From Exaiptasia diaphana (lineage: Eukaryota; Cnidaria; Anthozoa; Actiniaria; Aiptasiidae), in assembly GCF_001417965.1 (NCBI RefSeq), contig NW_018388005.1:1-64000 (forward strand): a stretch of 64,000 nucleotides of DNA, written 5' to 3'. The notes under the pieces were generated by a model, which did not search any database, had not been told where the DNA came from, and worked only from the letters and a program-made list of their open reading frames with translations. Position numbers and translations under genes: made by a program. Shown one piece after another: positions 25,701 through 36,310 of this stretch (position 1 is the first letter of the stretch; every line of letters begins with the position of its first letter).

Positions 25701-28700
25701 TTTCAGCTTCCTTGCAAACATTCAATTAAACATTATATTTAGGTAGTTGCCATGGGATTCATCATCGGTTCTGATTCATACCTTAAAGATGGTTGGAACG
25801 TACTTGACTTTATACTGGTGATAATATCATGGCTGGACGTCATCATAACATATTCACCACAAGCGGCTTCGGTAGACGTTTTGGGGACTTTAAAGGTGTT
25901 CAGGGCATTACGCACACTGAGACCTCTAAGGTAAATAAATGGCAATGGTAGCACAACTTGAGTTTAATATCTTGTGTTTTTACCAAAAAGTTCGATTTAA
26001 GTTTAGTCAAAACTTGTTGTTTAGAAATAAAAGAAAATGAATAGTATATCAGAACTGGTGCTTAACTCATAGTTATGTGGCCATAGTCGTATAAAAAGTA
26101 AGAGCCTTTCTTTATAATTAACAGAATGATTCGTCGTGCACCTGGACTGAAACTGGTGGTACAGACTCTTCTATATTCCCTTAAACCTATCGGCAACACG
26201 GTCCTTATTGCTGCTATATTTTTTGCAATGTTTGGTATTCTTGGAGTTCAGGCAAGTCTTATTCTGAACAGGAAAGGATTCAAAGCCTTCATCGACTTTT
26301 CAGAATTCATGACTAAATACGTCTTTTCAGACCGTAGAAGAAATGGTGCATGCAATAATCTCGCAGTATTTTGTGAATTTACAGTTGTTCAAGGGAAAGT
26401 TTTACCACTGTGAAGGGGATAACCACGTGATTGACCGCGCCCAGTGCCTTAACAGCACACATGGTCGATGGGTAAACCGACGTTACAACTTTGATAACCT
26501 TTTCCAGGTGAATTTCTCACTAACGTTTGGCCATATTGCTTTATCTCTTATGAGGTAGCTTGATTTATTTGTATTCTGATCATTGTTTATAGGCTCTAAT
26601 TTCTTTATTTGTTGTGTCGACGCGTGACGGATGGGTTGAAGTGATGCACCACGGGATAGATGCTGTTGATATTGATATGCAAGTAAGTGCTAAACATTTC
26701 ATTGCGTGCTGGTCGATAGCACAAAACCAAGCAACTAAGCTCGACTCTCTTTTACTCCCTTTCCTGGGATATATACAGACATTGTGACACTAGACACTAA
26801 ATCACAGGAAATGAGATTTGGAAACCCTCAGGAACTCGGTTGTAAATTCTCTTTTTGTCTTTTGTCTGNTTTTGACACTATTTTTCTAAGCCTAAGGTTA
26901 ACCATGCCGAGTGGTGTCTGGTGTATTTCATCCCGTTTCTTCTGTTGGGTGGCTTCCTTGTCATAAACATGATCGTTGGCGTTGTAGTTGAGAACTTTCA
27001 ACGATGCAGAGAGCAGCTTGACGAAGAGCAACAGAATTCCAAGAAAAAACGCCATAAATCAGAGACTAATTATAACGAACAAGGCAAGTGCTTTCACTAA
27101 AGGCCAGTGATCAATACCTGTAGTAGTAAAAAGAATCTATTCAAATAGCATTTGTTTGGATATTGAATTATAGTGTTATCGTTTATGTTTTACTAATAGT
27201 GGGTCGCTTTATCTTTAGATGATTCTTCAGACTACTCCGTTCACTATAACGTTGCACGTCGATGGATCTACCACGTGTGTATGCACCAGTACTGGGATAT
27301 AGCGATTGCAATCATCATCTGTGTAAACGTCATCTGCATGTCAATGGAGCATTATCAAATGGCACCGGTGGGTATAATCATCAGCTGTCACCTCTTTGTG
27401 CTAACGTAATTACTGTTCTGATCTGAAATTTCCTTTGAGAAACATCGATGTTTCTTCCAACCTTTTTCAAATTAAGTTCACGCAAGTTGGCCAATCTACT
27501 ATATCAGCTCTGGAAGGCCTTAGGAGCGTACAACAAGGACAGTGATCTTGAGACAGCATTTTTGCTGACCGGTTAAAATTGTAGGTTTAGATTTCCATTG
27601 CGTCAAGAAAGCATATTTAAAAAAAAGAACTAAAAAAAGAAAGAAAGCATATATATTATTGTGTTAACTAAAATGTGTTTTTGTGGTTTAGACTTTCATA
27701 ATTTTTGTGGAAACTAGCAATTACTTCTTCACCGCGGTTTTTGTGATAGAAGCCTTACTTAAAGTAGTAGCTCTTGGATGGTTGCGCTACATTAAAGACA
27801 GGTATGTAGGGCTGATACGTAAGATAGACTGAAAAGGCGATATGATATACTAATNTAGATTCATAATATGATGCAAAGATAGTTTAATACTGGTATATTA
27901 TGAATTCATTGCAGATGGAATATCATCGACTTACTTATCGTTGTATTGTCTGTCTCTGGTATATTATTAGATGATTTGGTCAAAAAAGAACTGCCTATTA
28001 ACCCCACCGTAATAAGAACACTGAGAGTTCTTAGAATAGTAAGAGGTAATCTCTTCTGGCACGTGTCATTTTAACCGGTTTAATCGACTATTTATCAAAT
28101 AGAAAGGTTAGAATGTATTACTAATTGGACATTGTTCCAGTTTTAAAGCTTGTTAAACTGGCCAAGGGAGTTCGTTCTCTTCTTGATACATTGTTTGAAG
28201 CTCTACCCCAGGTAAGCTTTACCCCCATATCATGTGAGGATTGTCATTGACTCTTGGTTAAATGATCATGATACTGTCTTTTAGGTTGCCAATCTTGGGC
28301 TCTTGTTTTTGCTGCTATTCTTCATATATTCTTGTCTTGGGATCCAATTATTTGGTTCTCTTGGTGAGTACTTACCAACTCCTAGCCGAGGTGATGATAA
28401 GGATAGTCGGCATTCCTGAAGCTCAACTGATTTCAAGAATCTGTTTCAAAACTTAACTTCAATATTTCTGCAGCATGTATTTTCTAACTCCAACTCTAAC
28501 CCCTAAAGGCGATTCAAATAATCGATCATAAACTATATCATCAACATTATCTATCTGTTTTTCTCGTTAGCCATGTTTAGCTTTCAGAGTAAAGTTCTTA
28601 TCAATTTTTTGTTTTTTATTAATAGAGTGTTCCTATGAGAACCCGTGTGAAGGACTTGGACAACATGCTAACTTTAACAGCTTTGGTTCTTCTATGTTGA

Positions 28701-29454
28701 CGTTGTTTCGGGTAGCAACAGGAGATAACTGGAACGGTATTCTTAAGGTAGTACTCTGTTGGTGTAGGATATTCAATTTGGTGCCATAATAAGAGTTGTT
28801 CTAGGTTTCTTTGTTCTCTTCTATTCACAGGATACTCTGAGGTCTGAGTGCGACGCGTCAGCGGGTTGTAGGAAAAATTGCTGCATAAGCAAATATACCG
28901 CACCGCTGTACTTTGTAACATTTGTATTGTCAGCTCAGTTCGTCCTCGTTAACGTGGTTATTGCTGTCCTTATGAAACATTTGAAAGAATCCAAAGAAAA
29001 GCTGGCAGCGACATTAGCAGCTAAAAACTTGGAAAAAAGACTCAAATTATTAACTGTAATAGCTAAAAATTTTATACGTGCAAAGGCTTCACGTAAACCG
29101 TCGCCCCCAATAACCAGAAGACGGTCTTTGGTCGAGCTTAGTTTGGGTGGAATAGAACTAGCGCAGTTAAAGAATCACAAGAAGAAGTGGGTGAACGAGT
29201 CTTTTGTTCAAGATGTAGTCAAAGCAGATACGATATTTCAGCAATTCATTCAACTAAATAACAGTCTTAGAAGTGTCAAAAATTTACGCGCTCACAGGAC
29301 AACATCAAACAGTTTGGAACAAATGTCCAGTGGATGGGAATCGGCAAAAACTACAAAAAGACGACATACACTTGGTGGAATCTGGGACTTGGAAATGCAC
29401 CAATCCACGCCACAAAACAAGCACATTGTGTGGAAGTCAGGGTGCAGCCCTTGA
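16784..29454 (+). CDS. Cav3: T-type voltage-gated calcium channel alpha-1 subunit (Cav3)
   Basis: Twenty-seven exons (16784-17004, 18902-19144, 19217-19311, 19397-19559, 20150-20435, 20501-20593, 20673-21771, 22061-22320, 22507-22658, 23078-23375, 23802-23960, 24077-24814, 24940-25010, 25135-25258, 25609-25677, 25743-25930, 26125-26251, 26385-26507, 26593-26682, 26897-27083, 27219-27367, 27692-27801, 27915-28045, 28141-28211, 28285-28363, 28626-28747, 28831-29454) keep phase and give 2023 residues. Four six-helix domains are complete, each with an arginine-rich S4 (for example [14 protein letters not shown]). Pore residues are E341, E975, D1515 and D1809 in TLEGW, TQENW, TRDGW and TGDNW: the EEDD filter that defines T-type channels, excluding Nav, Cav1/2 and NALCN. 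The I-II linker starts with the gating-brake-like [14 protein letters not shown] and holds a His-rich run. It admits Ca2+ at low voltage. The start ATG follows an in-frame stop at 16772. Confidence 0.96.
17005..18901 (+). other. U12-type AT-AC intron (Cav3 intron 1)
   Basis: The intron begins ATATCCTTT, the U12 5' splice consensus, and ends in AC. TTCCCTTAAC at 18882-18891 matches the U12 branch-point consensus, with its adenosines about 11-12 bases before the 3' end. Joining the exons gives SNRWFERVSM, aligned with NPWFERISM of vertebrate Cav3 just before helix IS1, and restores the phase. No GT-AG alternative keeps the conserved WFE residues in an open frame. Confidence 0.92.
20892..20939 (+). 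repeat. Histidine-codon run in Cav3 I-II linker
   Basis: Sixteen codons (residues 441-456) encode six His, Phe, five His, Phe and three His, written with mixed CAT and CAC codons. Vertebrate Cav3 channels carry a poly-His run at the same place in the I-II linker. Mixed codons argue against recent trinucleotide slippage. Confidence 0.95.
26252..26384 (+). other. GC-AG intron (Cav3)
   Basis: The donor is CAG|GCAAGT and the acceptor TTTACAG, joining GILGVQ to [11 protein letters not shown] exactly as in vertebrate Cav3. The first part of the intron is also open in frame, so retention would add about 49 codons before a stop near 26411. Confidence 0.85.
27084..27218 (+). other. GC-AG intron (Cav3 III-IV linker)
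   Basis: The donor is AAG|GCAAGT and the acceptor CTTTAG. It joins the tail of domain III (EQ) to [15 protein letters not shown], leading into IVS1. No GT donor nearby keeps the phase. Confidence 0.8.
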
Positions 29455-30451
29455 TGAAATATTTGTTCGACTGCAACTGGCTTACTTCAGCCGGTAATCT
29501 TGTTCATAGCAGGTTTCAGGATAATATCTGTGTCATCTAAGAATATAAGCCTACTGAAATTGCTACAAGTTTTGGCGTCTAGTATACGTTGACAGTTNCC
29601 TTAGTTGTGGAAATATACTTTTCATTGACATGCACATGTTGTTTCCATATCACGTGAAACGGTATTTCTACTATTTCAACGGTATTTCTTATGAAAATAT
29701 TACCCTGTCCTAGACACACGAAAAAAAATTTATAGGTCTTTTATCTAATTGTAGAGCCTGTTTAAGACAATTTCAGGTGAAATGTATACCCTGTTTAAGA
29801 CAGTAAGGCCAAAAACCATACCTTGGCCAGCGGCACGTCCCCGTATAACAAATATATGGGAGTACCACCCCCTCCCCCCTCCCCCCGGGGGTTTTCGTCA
29901 TACTTTATTATGGCTTTTCTAATCCTAATCCTAACCCAAAACGGATATTAACTTGCAATCGGGGTTAGGCCCTGGGAACGGCCCTAGATTGCCGCTTTTT
30001 ATTTTGTCCAAACTTTAAATTGAATATGCTACCTGTCGACGAAATAATCGTTTCTATAGCCAAGCACACGCCAGGTGCTCTGGAGGTCACATGATTGCGG
30101 CAGGTGCTTGATATATTTTCATCCAATAACGAAAACAATTTGTTTAAGCCTAGACCCCATACTAGAATTATTCATTGTTAAAAATTCACTACTTGAAAAT
30201 TGGAGAATTGAAAGTTGGTTTGCCGTGTACCATACTCATTACTTTTTATCTCCTGTGTGATCGAATCTAAGCGTTACCGAAAACGCGGTGTTGTACACTC
30301 AAGGCGATTGAACAGTCTAACCGCAAAGTTTCCGCCATTAGTGGGCTCTTAACAGGTGTGTTAACCTCTCCAAACCCTAGTTGATGCTTCAAGGAGAAGT
30401 TTGCACACACACACAAAAAAAAAACAAGCTAGACAAGAGCAAAACAGAGTG
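29455..30451. other. Region downstream of Cav3 stop
   Basis: Contains a C/G-rich stretch near 29866-29890 and no supported gene. A pyrimidine-rich AG at about 30380 directly precedes the open frame that continues into 30452-31129. It could be a splice acceptor for an alternative 3' exon. Confidence 0.4.
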
Positions 30452-31129
30452 ATGACATCCAACGATAGTATTGTAGAAGGTACAGTTAAGCGAGAATTTA
30501 ACAGATTAGACATCCAGAGAGAGCATGATAGCTGTGAATTCAAAATGCAAACATTGATGCAGTCCCCCTCTCGCAATAGACTACTGTCAAGAAAGCAGAC
30601 CAAGATTTGTCAATTTTTCGCAACTGATGAAATCTCGAAACATCGTCATCTCATTACACTTAAATCTCAGGAGCCAGAAAAATTCACAAGAAAACTTGAA
30701 AATATTGTTGTTGGGTTACCAAGTGGACAAACAGATAGCAAGAAGAAATTAATGCCAGAAAAAAGCTTTCGAGATGAGTCTACGCGAAAAGTTCCATTAT
30801 CGAAAAGACTCCATTCCGCTCAAAAAGGTAAAAGAGCGTTAAAGTGTGTTTTAAGTAGGAATGACGATCCGGATTCATGTAGAACCTCTGATCTGGATTA
30901 TCAATATTTTAACCTACAGAACTTGAACATTTACGAAGGTAACTATGACAACGACATTCAAGTGATTGATCGAGAAAACAGGGACACATATGGGCCCATT
31001 TTCCCGCCACTTTCAGCCAGCAAGTGTAAATTAAAGAATCGATACGAAGGGGGATTAATTTCATCTCCATCGACTCCTTTATTAAGAGAGTATGCTAGAA
31101 TATCTTATTCTAGGTTCACAGAATATTGA
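30452..31129 (+). CDS. Unrecognised basic protein or alternative Cav3 3' exon
   Basis: I do not recognise this product. The frame is open from about 30381 (just after a possible acceptor) to TGA at 31127-31129; the first ATG is 30452, giving 225 residues. It is rich in Lys, Arg, Ser and Asn, with no membrane segment or known domain, and near the end has YGPIFPPLSASK and SSPSTPLLREY. The length is unlikely by chance in such AT-rich DNA. It lies about 1 kb after the Cav3 stop on the same strand, so it may be a separate gene or an alternative channel C-terminus. I found no good donor in the last Cav3 exon with the needed phase. Confidence 0.5.
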   Translation: MTSNDSIVEGTVKREFNRLDIQREHDSCEFKMQTLMQSPSRNRLLSRKQTKICQFFATDEISKHRHLITLKSQEPEKFTRKLENIVVGLPSGQTDSKKKLMPEKSFRDESTRKVPLSKRLHSAQKGKRALKCVLSRNDDPDSCRTSDLDYQYFNLQNLNIYEGNYDNDIQVIDRENRDTYGPIFPPLSASKCKLKNRYEGGLISSPSTPLLREYARISYSRFTEY

Positions 31130-32185
31130 ACTTTCAGCCATCATCAACCTGCAGCTGACATGCCTGTCGGGGACCGTCTGACTACAGAACTCGCAGACGG
31201 ATAATCAAGTTGCCGTGAAATGTAAAATAGTGCTATGCGGTCTACATAATTATAATCAAGTTGCCGATAACTAATTGTACTGCACCTATGAAACAAAAAC
31301 AAAAAATTCTTGAACTTAAAGCGCTCAATCCTCGGAACCGGAGGAAACTTCTGTTACTCATTCCTTGCTCAACAAGAAAATTATCTGGAATCGAAGTGCG
31401 AGCGATGAGGAAGTCCCCTGCATGATATATGAAAGGCTTATATACATCGTGCTTCTCCAACATGTTTATATGCATTAAATTGAAGTATTTAATGGAACAG
31501 AATCTTATATAGAATTTTAAATGAGCACNGACTTGCTTACTTATGGATTTCTGTGTACATATATTTTTGTTTTCAAAAATCATAGCTCCATCTTAAAAAT
31601 GATGATGAACAAGAAAGAACCTGTACAACGCCCTGTTATATCCCATCACTCGAAGTAAATATGAACTAAAAGCCTGTAATTGTAATTAAAACTTATTCAA
31701 TGAGCTAGAATTTGAGGGCCAAGTGAATGGCAATGTACAGGTTTGGTAGAGCATAATTAAATAATGCTAAAATGTACAGACAAATTCCATTGTTTTCTTT
31801 TCTCTGATCTACTCTATATTGAACTATTCATTATNTCTTAGCACTACTCGCCTCGACGGCGCAGAAATTATGCACCATAACAGATAAAACCTGAACTGAC
31901 GTTTTGGAAAACAAAGTTAGTTAACACCTTCAAACACAAAGGCGTAACACAGAAAAAGGCATTATGGGAACTCGCGATTGAGAATTTGTGTTTAAGCGAT
32001 CANTAAGTAGGGCTCCCTTTTTCCCTCATAAACATTTCGATGGAACGATATTGAATGTTAAAAGTTAATTGCAGTCCCAAGGCTCTCACTGATTCAGTGA
32101 AACCGGATACACGTATACGATTTCTATGGTAACCGGTTTGTGTTTTGCAGGTGATATTGAAGTCGCATTATAATGTATAGAGATG
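31130..32185. other. Intergenic region
   Basis: AT-rich spacer with no supported gene. The only open frame above 100 codons (minus strand, 31242-31583) has no domain and is probably chance. Confidence 0.5.
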
Positions 32186-32194
32186 TATATAAAT
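32186..32194 (+). promoter_or_regulatory. TATA box candidate
   Basis: TATATAAAT lies 32 bases before the ATG at 32226, with a pyrimidine-rich initiator-like stretch (TTTCACTCTC, 32201) between. A TATA-driven start with a very short leader would fit an intronless gene beginning at 32226. Confidence 0.45.
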
Positions 32195-32225
32195 ACAAGT
32201 TTTCACTCTCAATATCGACTAAACG

Positions 32226-33374
32226 ATGTCAATGAGCTTGTATGGGGAAGACGATTTTCTATCTCGTTGCGTTAACTTAACTTGTGATGGGGATTCGGAA
32301 TGGAATTTCGCGGATGAAACTACGGACATTCTGAGCTTCGAGTGGGATATTGTAAAGCTATCGGTGTACAGTCGAGAGCCATCTAGAGAAGAACTACGTA
32401 GTATCAGAGACTATGGATCGCGAAAATCCAGTTTGGAAAAGCCAGTTGGACACATTATGCAGCTTAAACCTAAATCTCTTGTTAATGAGAATATAAATGC
32501 GACATTTTGGGAAAAGTTCTTGTCAAAGGAAATCAGCAGGGAACCGACATGCAAAATGGAAAACACAGGCGAAACATGGAAGAAAAGTGGGCGAGAAATC
32601 CAAGACAACACCAACATGAACTCAGCGTCATTATTAAATAGATCAAAAAGTGCGGATGTTATTTCCAAATGTGAAAGCTCCAGCCAAGGAAAGGATGCTT
32701 CATTTTCAAAACAAACATCTAAGAATATTAACCACAATTGCTCTCAAAATAGACCAAACACAAAGACCAAAAAACACTTTTCTGTCTATAGTAAAAACTT
32801 TCATCTTAACTCGAGGTTTTTGTGCAGATCGTACTATCCAATGAGCTATTGGAAACCAAGTAAAAGTTTTCCTTTAGCGAGAGAGCGTACATATAGTCCA
32901 AGCGATTCTGTCATAGAAAACAAAAAATACTCTTTCAAACGTCCGTTGGAAAGGGCAAGCAAACAATTCAGGTCCTGGATATGGCAGCCCGCATCAGAAA
33001 ATCTAGTCCTTAAAACAAAAATAATCAATAGGAAGCCAAAATGTGGCCAGAGCCGTCATGACAAGAAAGAAAATGAGAAGCACAGTAAGTTCTCAAAGAA
33101 TATAATCAAAAAGGAGAAAGGATGTGGAAGATCACTCGTAAACCGACTCGAGCACGAAGTGTGTACTAGTACTATTTCGCTCCCAGCTATATCTACTCAT
33201 TTTTCCTCTGCCGATAAGCGAATGCCACCGAATAGCTTTGGCCAGTGCCATAATCTGTCGTGTGATAGCTTACTAAGACAGTACCAAAGACAACATGATG
33301 ATTTAATCAAGAACAATTCGCGAAAGAAAATTGGAAANAAATTTACTTTGAATGGGGCAAAAAAACATGACTGA
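32226..33374 (+). CDS. Unrecognised intronless basic protein
   Basis: I do not recognise this product. One uninterrupted frame of 382 residues runs from ATG 32226 to TGA. The first 50 residues are acidic (LYGEDDFLSRC, CDGDSEWNFADE). The rest is strongly basic and Ser/Asn-rich with many KK and RK pairs, probably disordered with nuclear-localisation-like clusters. There is no signal peptide, membrane helix or named domain. A TATA-like box lies just upstream. The open length in roughly 60 percent AT sequence argues for a real gene, and a lineage-restricted protein is the simplest reading. One N lies near the end (33338). Confidence 0.6.
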   Translation: MSMSLYGEDDFLSRCVNLTCDGDSEWNFADETTDILSFEWDIVKLSVYSREPSREELRSIRDYGSRKSSLEKPVGHIMQLKPKSLVNENINATFWEKFLSKEISREPTCKMENTGETWKKSGREIQDNTNMNSASLLNRSKSADVISKCESSSQGKDASFSKQTSKNINHNCSQNRPNTKTKKHFSVYSKNFHLNSRFLCRSYYPMSYWKPSKSFPLARERTYSPSDSVIENKKYSFKRPLERASKQFRSWIWQPASENLVLKTKIINRKPKCGQSRHDKKENEKHSKFSKNIIKKEKGCGRSLVNRLEHEVCTSTISLPAISTHFSSADKRMPPNSFGQCHNLSCDSLLRQYQRQHDDLIKNNSRKKIGXKFTLNGAKKHD

Positions 33375-34436
33375 TCAGGGATCACTCTGGACCATCACGT
33401 CGACGTCACGATATGCTTGTAAATTCTGTATTATGTATTTTATTGCCTGATAATATAACTACTAATTAAAAAATTTCCTTCTTTGGATACGAAAACCTTT
33501 AAACTCCGGGGCGTCGTTTCTCGGTAATGCATACCCATCTGTTATCATCTTGATTGAAATTTGGTATGTCTTGAATGAAAAAGCCAAACGTTTGATATTT
33601 CAGAACAAGAAACCATAGTTTTTCCAGAGCAATTGAATGGGTTTGTGAAGTCTATGCCTTCAAAACGCATCAACTTGGAGCGAAAAAATAATGGCGTCAC
33701 AATGACCTGTAGCTTCGTAGCCCTATAGCTCCATAACTCGTAACCCTGTCACTCGAAACCCGTAAGTACTAAGCGCACGGTGGCTTATTATATGTCAAAA
33801 CACAAATCATAGAATAATTATTGCAGTAGAAACGTTTTAAGATTTATTAAGAAAAAATACAACGAGTGCTATAGTTCCAAGTGCGACAAGTAAAATTTCA
33901 TATATAAAAACGTTTTAAGGCAAAANTGATTTAAAATACTCCTGTACATCATAGTTACCCTGCGAACAGAGTGTTATTTACCTTACCTCAGTAAAAAATT
34001 CGCNAAGGAAANAACAATTTTTATTGAGGTAAGGTAAAATACACTCTGTTCACAGCGTACATCATAGTCCTCTCTATTAACTATGAGTACATGCAGAACT
34101 TCACTACTATAACTTTGATTTCAATGAGATATATTTTGGATTCTCAGACATACATAAAGGAATGATACAACTCACTTTGGATTTTTAGAAGCACATTCGG
34201 CAAAAGTGGACAGGGCGTTAAGTTAGAAGAGCATAGGACAAATTATATGATAAAAAATGGAAAAGTGCTAGAGATAACTCACTCCATGGTACCTGCCACA
34301 GTCCTGAATGATTCACGACTTTTCAATAATATTGCAATGAGATTTATCCACAATGTCTCAATCATTTCCATTTCTAATCCTTTTTGAATGCTAACCATTT
34401 CTGCCATCACAACTCAAGTTCAACAAGAGTCTTTAG
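33375..34436. other. Intergenic region with foldback insertion
   Basis: No gene is supported here. It holds the foldback element at 33944-34067 and, next to it, a 20-base string (34066-34085) that recurs exactly at 50299. Confidence 0.6.
33944..34067. mobile_element. Foldback element with 11-bp target duplication
   Basis: GTACATCATAG occurs at 33944-33954 and again at 34057-34067, flanking an insertion of about 100 bp. Inside, GAACAGAGTGTTATTTACC (33964) is mirrored by GGTAAAATACACTCTGTTC, and TTACCTCA by TGAGGTAA. Duplications of 9 to 11 bp are characteristic of Mutator-like (MULE) elements. Two Ns lie in the loop. Confidence 0.82.
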
Positions 34437-36028
34437 TTATGTCATTGTAGGCTCTGGAATAGATTCAAGCAGTGATTCTTGAACAAGAATAACTTCAGGA
34501 CTCTTCACTTCACTTTCAACATGCACAAACTTCCTTTCATGGATTGGGCCCTTGTGTCCTAGCCCCCATGGATAAGGATCTAAGAGTTCCCTTTTATACC
34601 TCACAACTCCCTCGCTTAAGGCGTACAGTGTGTGATCTCTTCCCACTCCAACCTAAAGATGATAAATAAAAAGCACAATAGTCTTCTTCAAGGTTNCCTG
34701 TGCCATCTTCAAAGGTAGCCGTGCCTTTGCATCGAAGCGAGACGACCGCTGAGAAACCTTCTTTCAATGATAGAAACCTTCTTTCACCTTTATAGAGACA
34801 ATTATTCACAGTTATCAACAGTTGTCTTGCTTCGATGTAAAGGCACAGCTACCTTTCAAGACAGCTCAAGTAACTGTGAAGGAGACTGCATTCTTTGTTT
34901 CAATCAGTTGTGTTGAAAACTGATCAACCATTATTTTATTTTTTTATTTATTTATTAGCTTTGTCCCTAGTATGGGCAGGGACACCGCAACAGCGGTGAT
35001 CACAGTGGTAAAACTGTCAAATTTTTCTTAATCCCTATTTGAAATAATGTAGCAGATGCTAATCAACAGCATAAGAAATACAATGAAACACCATTATAAA
35101 TTATGACACCATAAACATCTTTTTTTTTTCACTGGACACCCTAGCCTCCTCCCCAGGCTACTTTCAGTCAGATCAGATGGAGGACACTTTATGCAGATGG
35201 AGTACCCTAGCAGAAACCTTAGAGTTATCTCTAAGGTATGACAAATTTTCTTCATTTATGCTCCAAACTGTTTTATATATTTTTTTGATTGATTCTGACA
35301 AAAACAACCTTCACACTCTCGTCATAAATTGCTATATTCATTCTTAAGAAACCAAAGTTTCTGTCAGGCTACTCCGGGAGGGACGGCGATGCTAGACAAG
35401 ATATTCAATATATTTACAGGAAAGGAAAAGTTCACAAGGGTACCAAGTAGGTCTGTGACCCTAAGCTAGTTCAGTCAAAGGAGTATTAGTGCATGCTGAC
35501 TGGTATCCATCCTTAAAAAAGTATGAGCTTGGGTTGCCTGTGTTCTAAGAGGTTGGATTTACTTACACTTACTCCAGGGTGGAATTTATATCCTCTTTGC
35601 CGTACAAGTATTGTACCTGGTATAACCTTTTCACCTACATTAGAGGAAGTTAGTGAATAAAATAAATATATATGACATTTTACTATTTTTATCGCTGTTT
35701 GTAAATTCAATGTAATTCTATCTAAAGTTTAATTCAATAATGTACTATTATTATTATCTTAGCATAGCTGTCGACCTTCTCTTCTTTTTACTCCTAAGTG
35801 TTTTCCTTTTTTATTTTTGCCTTGGTTTTTGGTGCTTCCAGCAGCCTTCTTGCTGGCAAGTCGAAATAGACTCACAAGTGGTGTAACTAAACGTTTAAAA
35901 CAATAAAAAGAAAGTTAGTTCATGTTTAGTGTCATGCGCATGTTCACGTTCTTTCTAAGTAACTTACATCCCTGAACAAGATCTATTTTGGCTATGTTTC
36001 TCTGAACTACTGCCACAATGGCCGCCAT
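34437..36028 (-). CDS. MRPL27: Mitochondrial large-subunit ribosomal protein bL27m
   Basis: Four minus-strand exons (35968-36028, 35776-35886, 35573-35634, 34437-34652) give 149 residues; human MRPL27 has 148. The N-terminus (MAAIVAVVQRNIAKIDLVQG) looks like a mitochondrial targeting peptide. The family core follows: ASKKAAGSTKN, GVKRREGEKVIPG, VRQRGYKFHPG, then VGVGRDHTLYAL and EGVVRYKRE. In bacterial L27 this N-terminal region reaches the peptidyl-transferase centre. The second donor (GTCGAC) is weak but gives REGEKVIPG, matching the family. The gene is head-to-head with the Canopy gene, 282 bp apart. A foldback lies in its last intron. Confidence 0.93.
34707..34860. mobile_element. Foldback element in MRPL27 intron
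   Basis: AAAGGTAGCCGTGCCTTTGC at 34711 is mirrored by the right arm near 34818-34856 (GATGTAAAGGCACAGCTACC). Arms are about 35-40 bp with several mismatches. The start of the left arm appears tandemly repeated from 34684. No coding capacity. Confidence 0.7.
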
Positions 36029-36310
36029 ATTGTGCACAACTGAGGGGGACTGGGCAATAAAGTGAATCCCTGATTGGAAGTGGTCAGCTGCGTAGCATTA
36101 ATAATCTTAAAAATGGCTTGGATAACCTAAAGATTATAGAGGAATCGTTTTTAAAATCGACTANTGTTCAAAGCTATAAAATTCTTGAGTGATTAATGTG
36201 ATAGGAACGCCTGGGCGTTTATGTGCTTGTATTCAAACGAAAACATCTGCTAATCGTGTAATAATGCTGCTTCTACAATTGTTCAATTTGATGTTGATTG
36301 TCCTGGAAAG
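36029..36310. promoter_or_regulatory. Bidirectional promoter, MRPL27 / Canopy
   Basis: Only 282 bp separate the two divergent start codons, so both transcription starts must lie within or very near this interval. I see no TATA box or other named motif that I would rely on. Confidence 0.6.

Noticed and set aside
16784-29454. Voltage-gated sodium channel or NALCN as the identity of the four-domain channel
   Set aside because: The pore residues are E, E, D, D, and the S4, gating-brake and poly-His features match Cav3; Nav and NALCN have different filters.
29273-29540. Alternative frames overlapping the last Cav3 exon
   Set aside because: Shadows of the channel frame; none continues with a usable splice donor into a supported exon.
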